DNA of 6,080 nucleotides from DSBN01 sp041686355 (lineage in GTDB: Bacteria; Spirochaetota; Spirochaetia; DSM-16054; Sediminispirochaetaceae), in contig JAWLDZ010000112.1 of assembly GCA_041686355.1 (NCBI GenBank), positions 1-6,080 of the forward strand, written 5' to 3'. The position numbers were made by a program, and so were the translations under genes. Positions 5,963 through 6,080 of the stretch are shown piece by piece. The stretch's first letter is position 1. Each line of letters opens with the position of its first letter. The notes under the pieces are model-generated. The model saw only the letters and a program-made list of their open reading frames with translations, searched no databases and was not told the origin of the DNA.

Positions 5963-5992
5963 TCTGTTTAGTTTAACTTACTTGAGAGACTG
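5954..5992. repeat. Inverted repeat between convergent genes, possible transcription end signal
   Basis: CAGTCTC (5954-5960) is complementary to GAGACTG (5986-5992), with a 25-base loop that contains the stop codon of the - strand gene. A competing pairing is CTCAAG (5944-5949) with CTTGAG (5981-5986). No T-tract follows on either strand, so this is a weak terminator candidate. No better terminator for lgt or for the opposing gene is visible. Confidence 0.35.
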
Positions 5993-6080
5993 ATGTGTTA
6001 TCGGAATAGGCGGCGTGTATCTCTCGGATTTCTTCGAGGTGGTCTGTAAACACGTCGATTGCCTCTGGTGAAAAATGCCG
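5973..6080 (-). CDS. C-terminal end of an unidentified gene (partial)
   Basis: Reading the - strand from the window edge gives an open frame of 35 codons ending with TAA at 5975-5973. The peptide begins RHFSPEAIDVFTDHLEEIRE and ends SVSQVS. It has a plausible helical, acidic stretch followed by a Ser/Thr-rich tail, and codon use looks normal for the window. It converges on lgt, leaving only 71 bases between the stop codons. The start and most of the protein lie beyond the window. I do not recognise a family from the tail; the coding call rests on the open frame, peptide-like composition and sensible gene spacing. Confidence 0.62.
   Translation of the reverse strand, partial: RHFSPEAIDVFTDHLEEIREIHAAYSDNTSVSQVS

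Noticed and set aside
5909..5964. The 14-bp repeats as a CRISPR array.
   Set aside because: Units are contiguous with no unique spacers, far shorter than CRISPR repeats, and no cas gene is present.

Overview
The window carries a compact four-gene operon on the + strand, the 3' end of a convergent gene on the - strand, and a 100-N assembly gap inside the largest gene. The likely source is a flagellated diderm bacterium, most plausibly a free-living spirochaete of the Spirochaeta/Treponema group. This rests on three points: a MinD/FlhG-type ATPase directly followed by a very large FapA (DUF342) protein, an Lgt whose conserved blocks look spirochaetal to me, and moderate G+C with ATG starts and GGAG-type ribosome sites. 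No rRNA or other phylogenetic marker is present, so the taxonomic call is inference.

Layout. Positions 1-136 hold inverted repeats and a sigma-70-like promoter (99-127), with no convincing gene. 137-622 encodes a small, unrecognised hydrophobic membrane protein that lacks a Shine-Dalgarno sequence and may be translated from a leaderless transcript. 626-1771 encodes a deviant-Walker ATPase of the MinD/FlhG group with a C-terminal helical extension. 1777-4950 encodes a multi-module FapA-like protein: repeated N-terminal-type modules, three AEI-containing modules, a right-handed beta-helix, a coiled coil and a C-terminal cap. 4954-5901 encodes prolipoprotein diacylglyceryl transferase (Lgt). 5902-5972 is a short intergenic stretch with a 14-bp tandem repeat and an inverted repeat. 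5973-6080 on the - strand is the last 35 codons of an unidentified gene.

How the parts may work together. The four + strand genes are separated by only 3, 5 and 3 bases, so co-transcription and translational coupling are likely. A FlhG/MinD-like ATPase beside FapA suggests a cell-pole or flagellar-placement module, with the small membrane protein as a possible anchor. That role is inferred from gene order and family knowledge. Lgt is a housekeeping enzyme of lipoprotein maturation and probably shares the operon without sharing the function.

The most noteworthy features are the tandem modular build of the FapA-like protein, the sequence gap flanked by the same 17 bases on both sides (a hidden tandem repeat or an unmerged overlap), the helical tail on the ATPase, and the 14-bp repeat array behind lgt. 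I did not find clear evidence of a defence, mobile-element or RNA-guided system.
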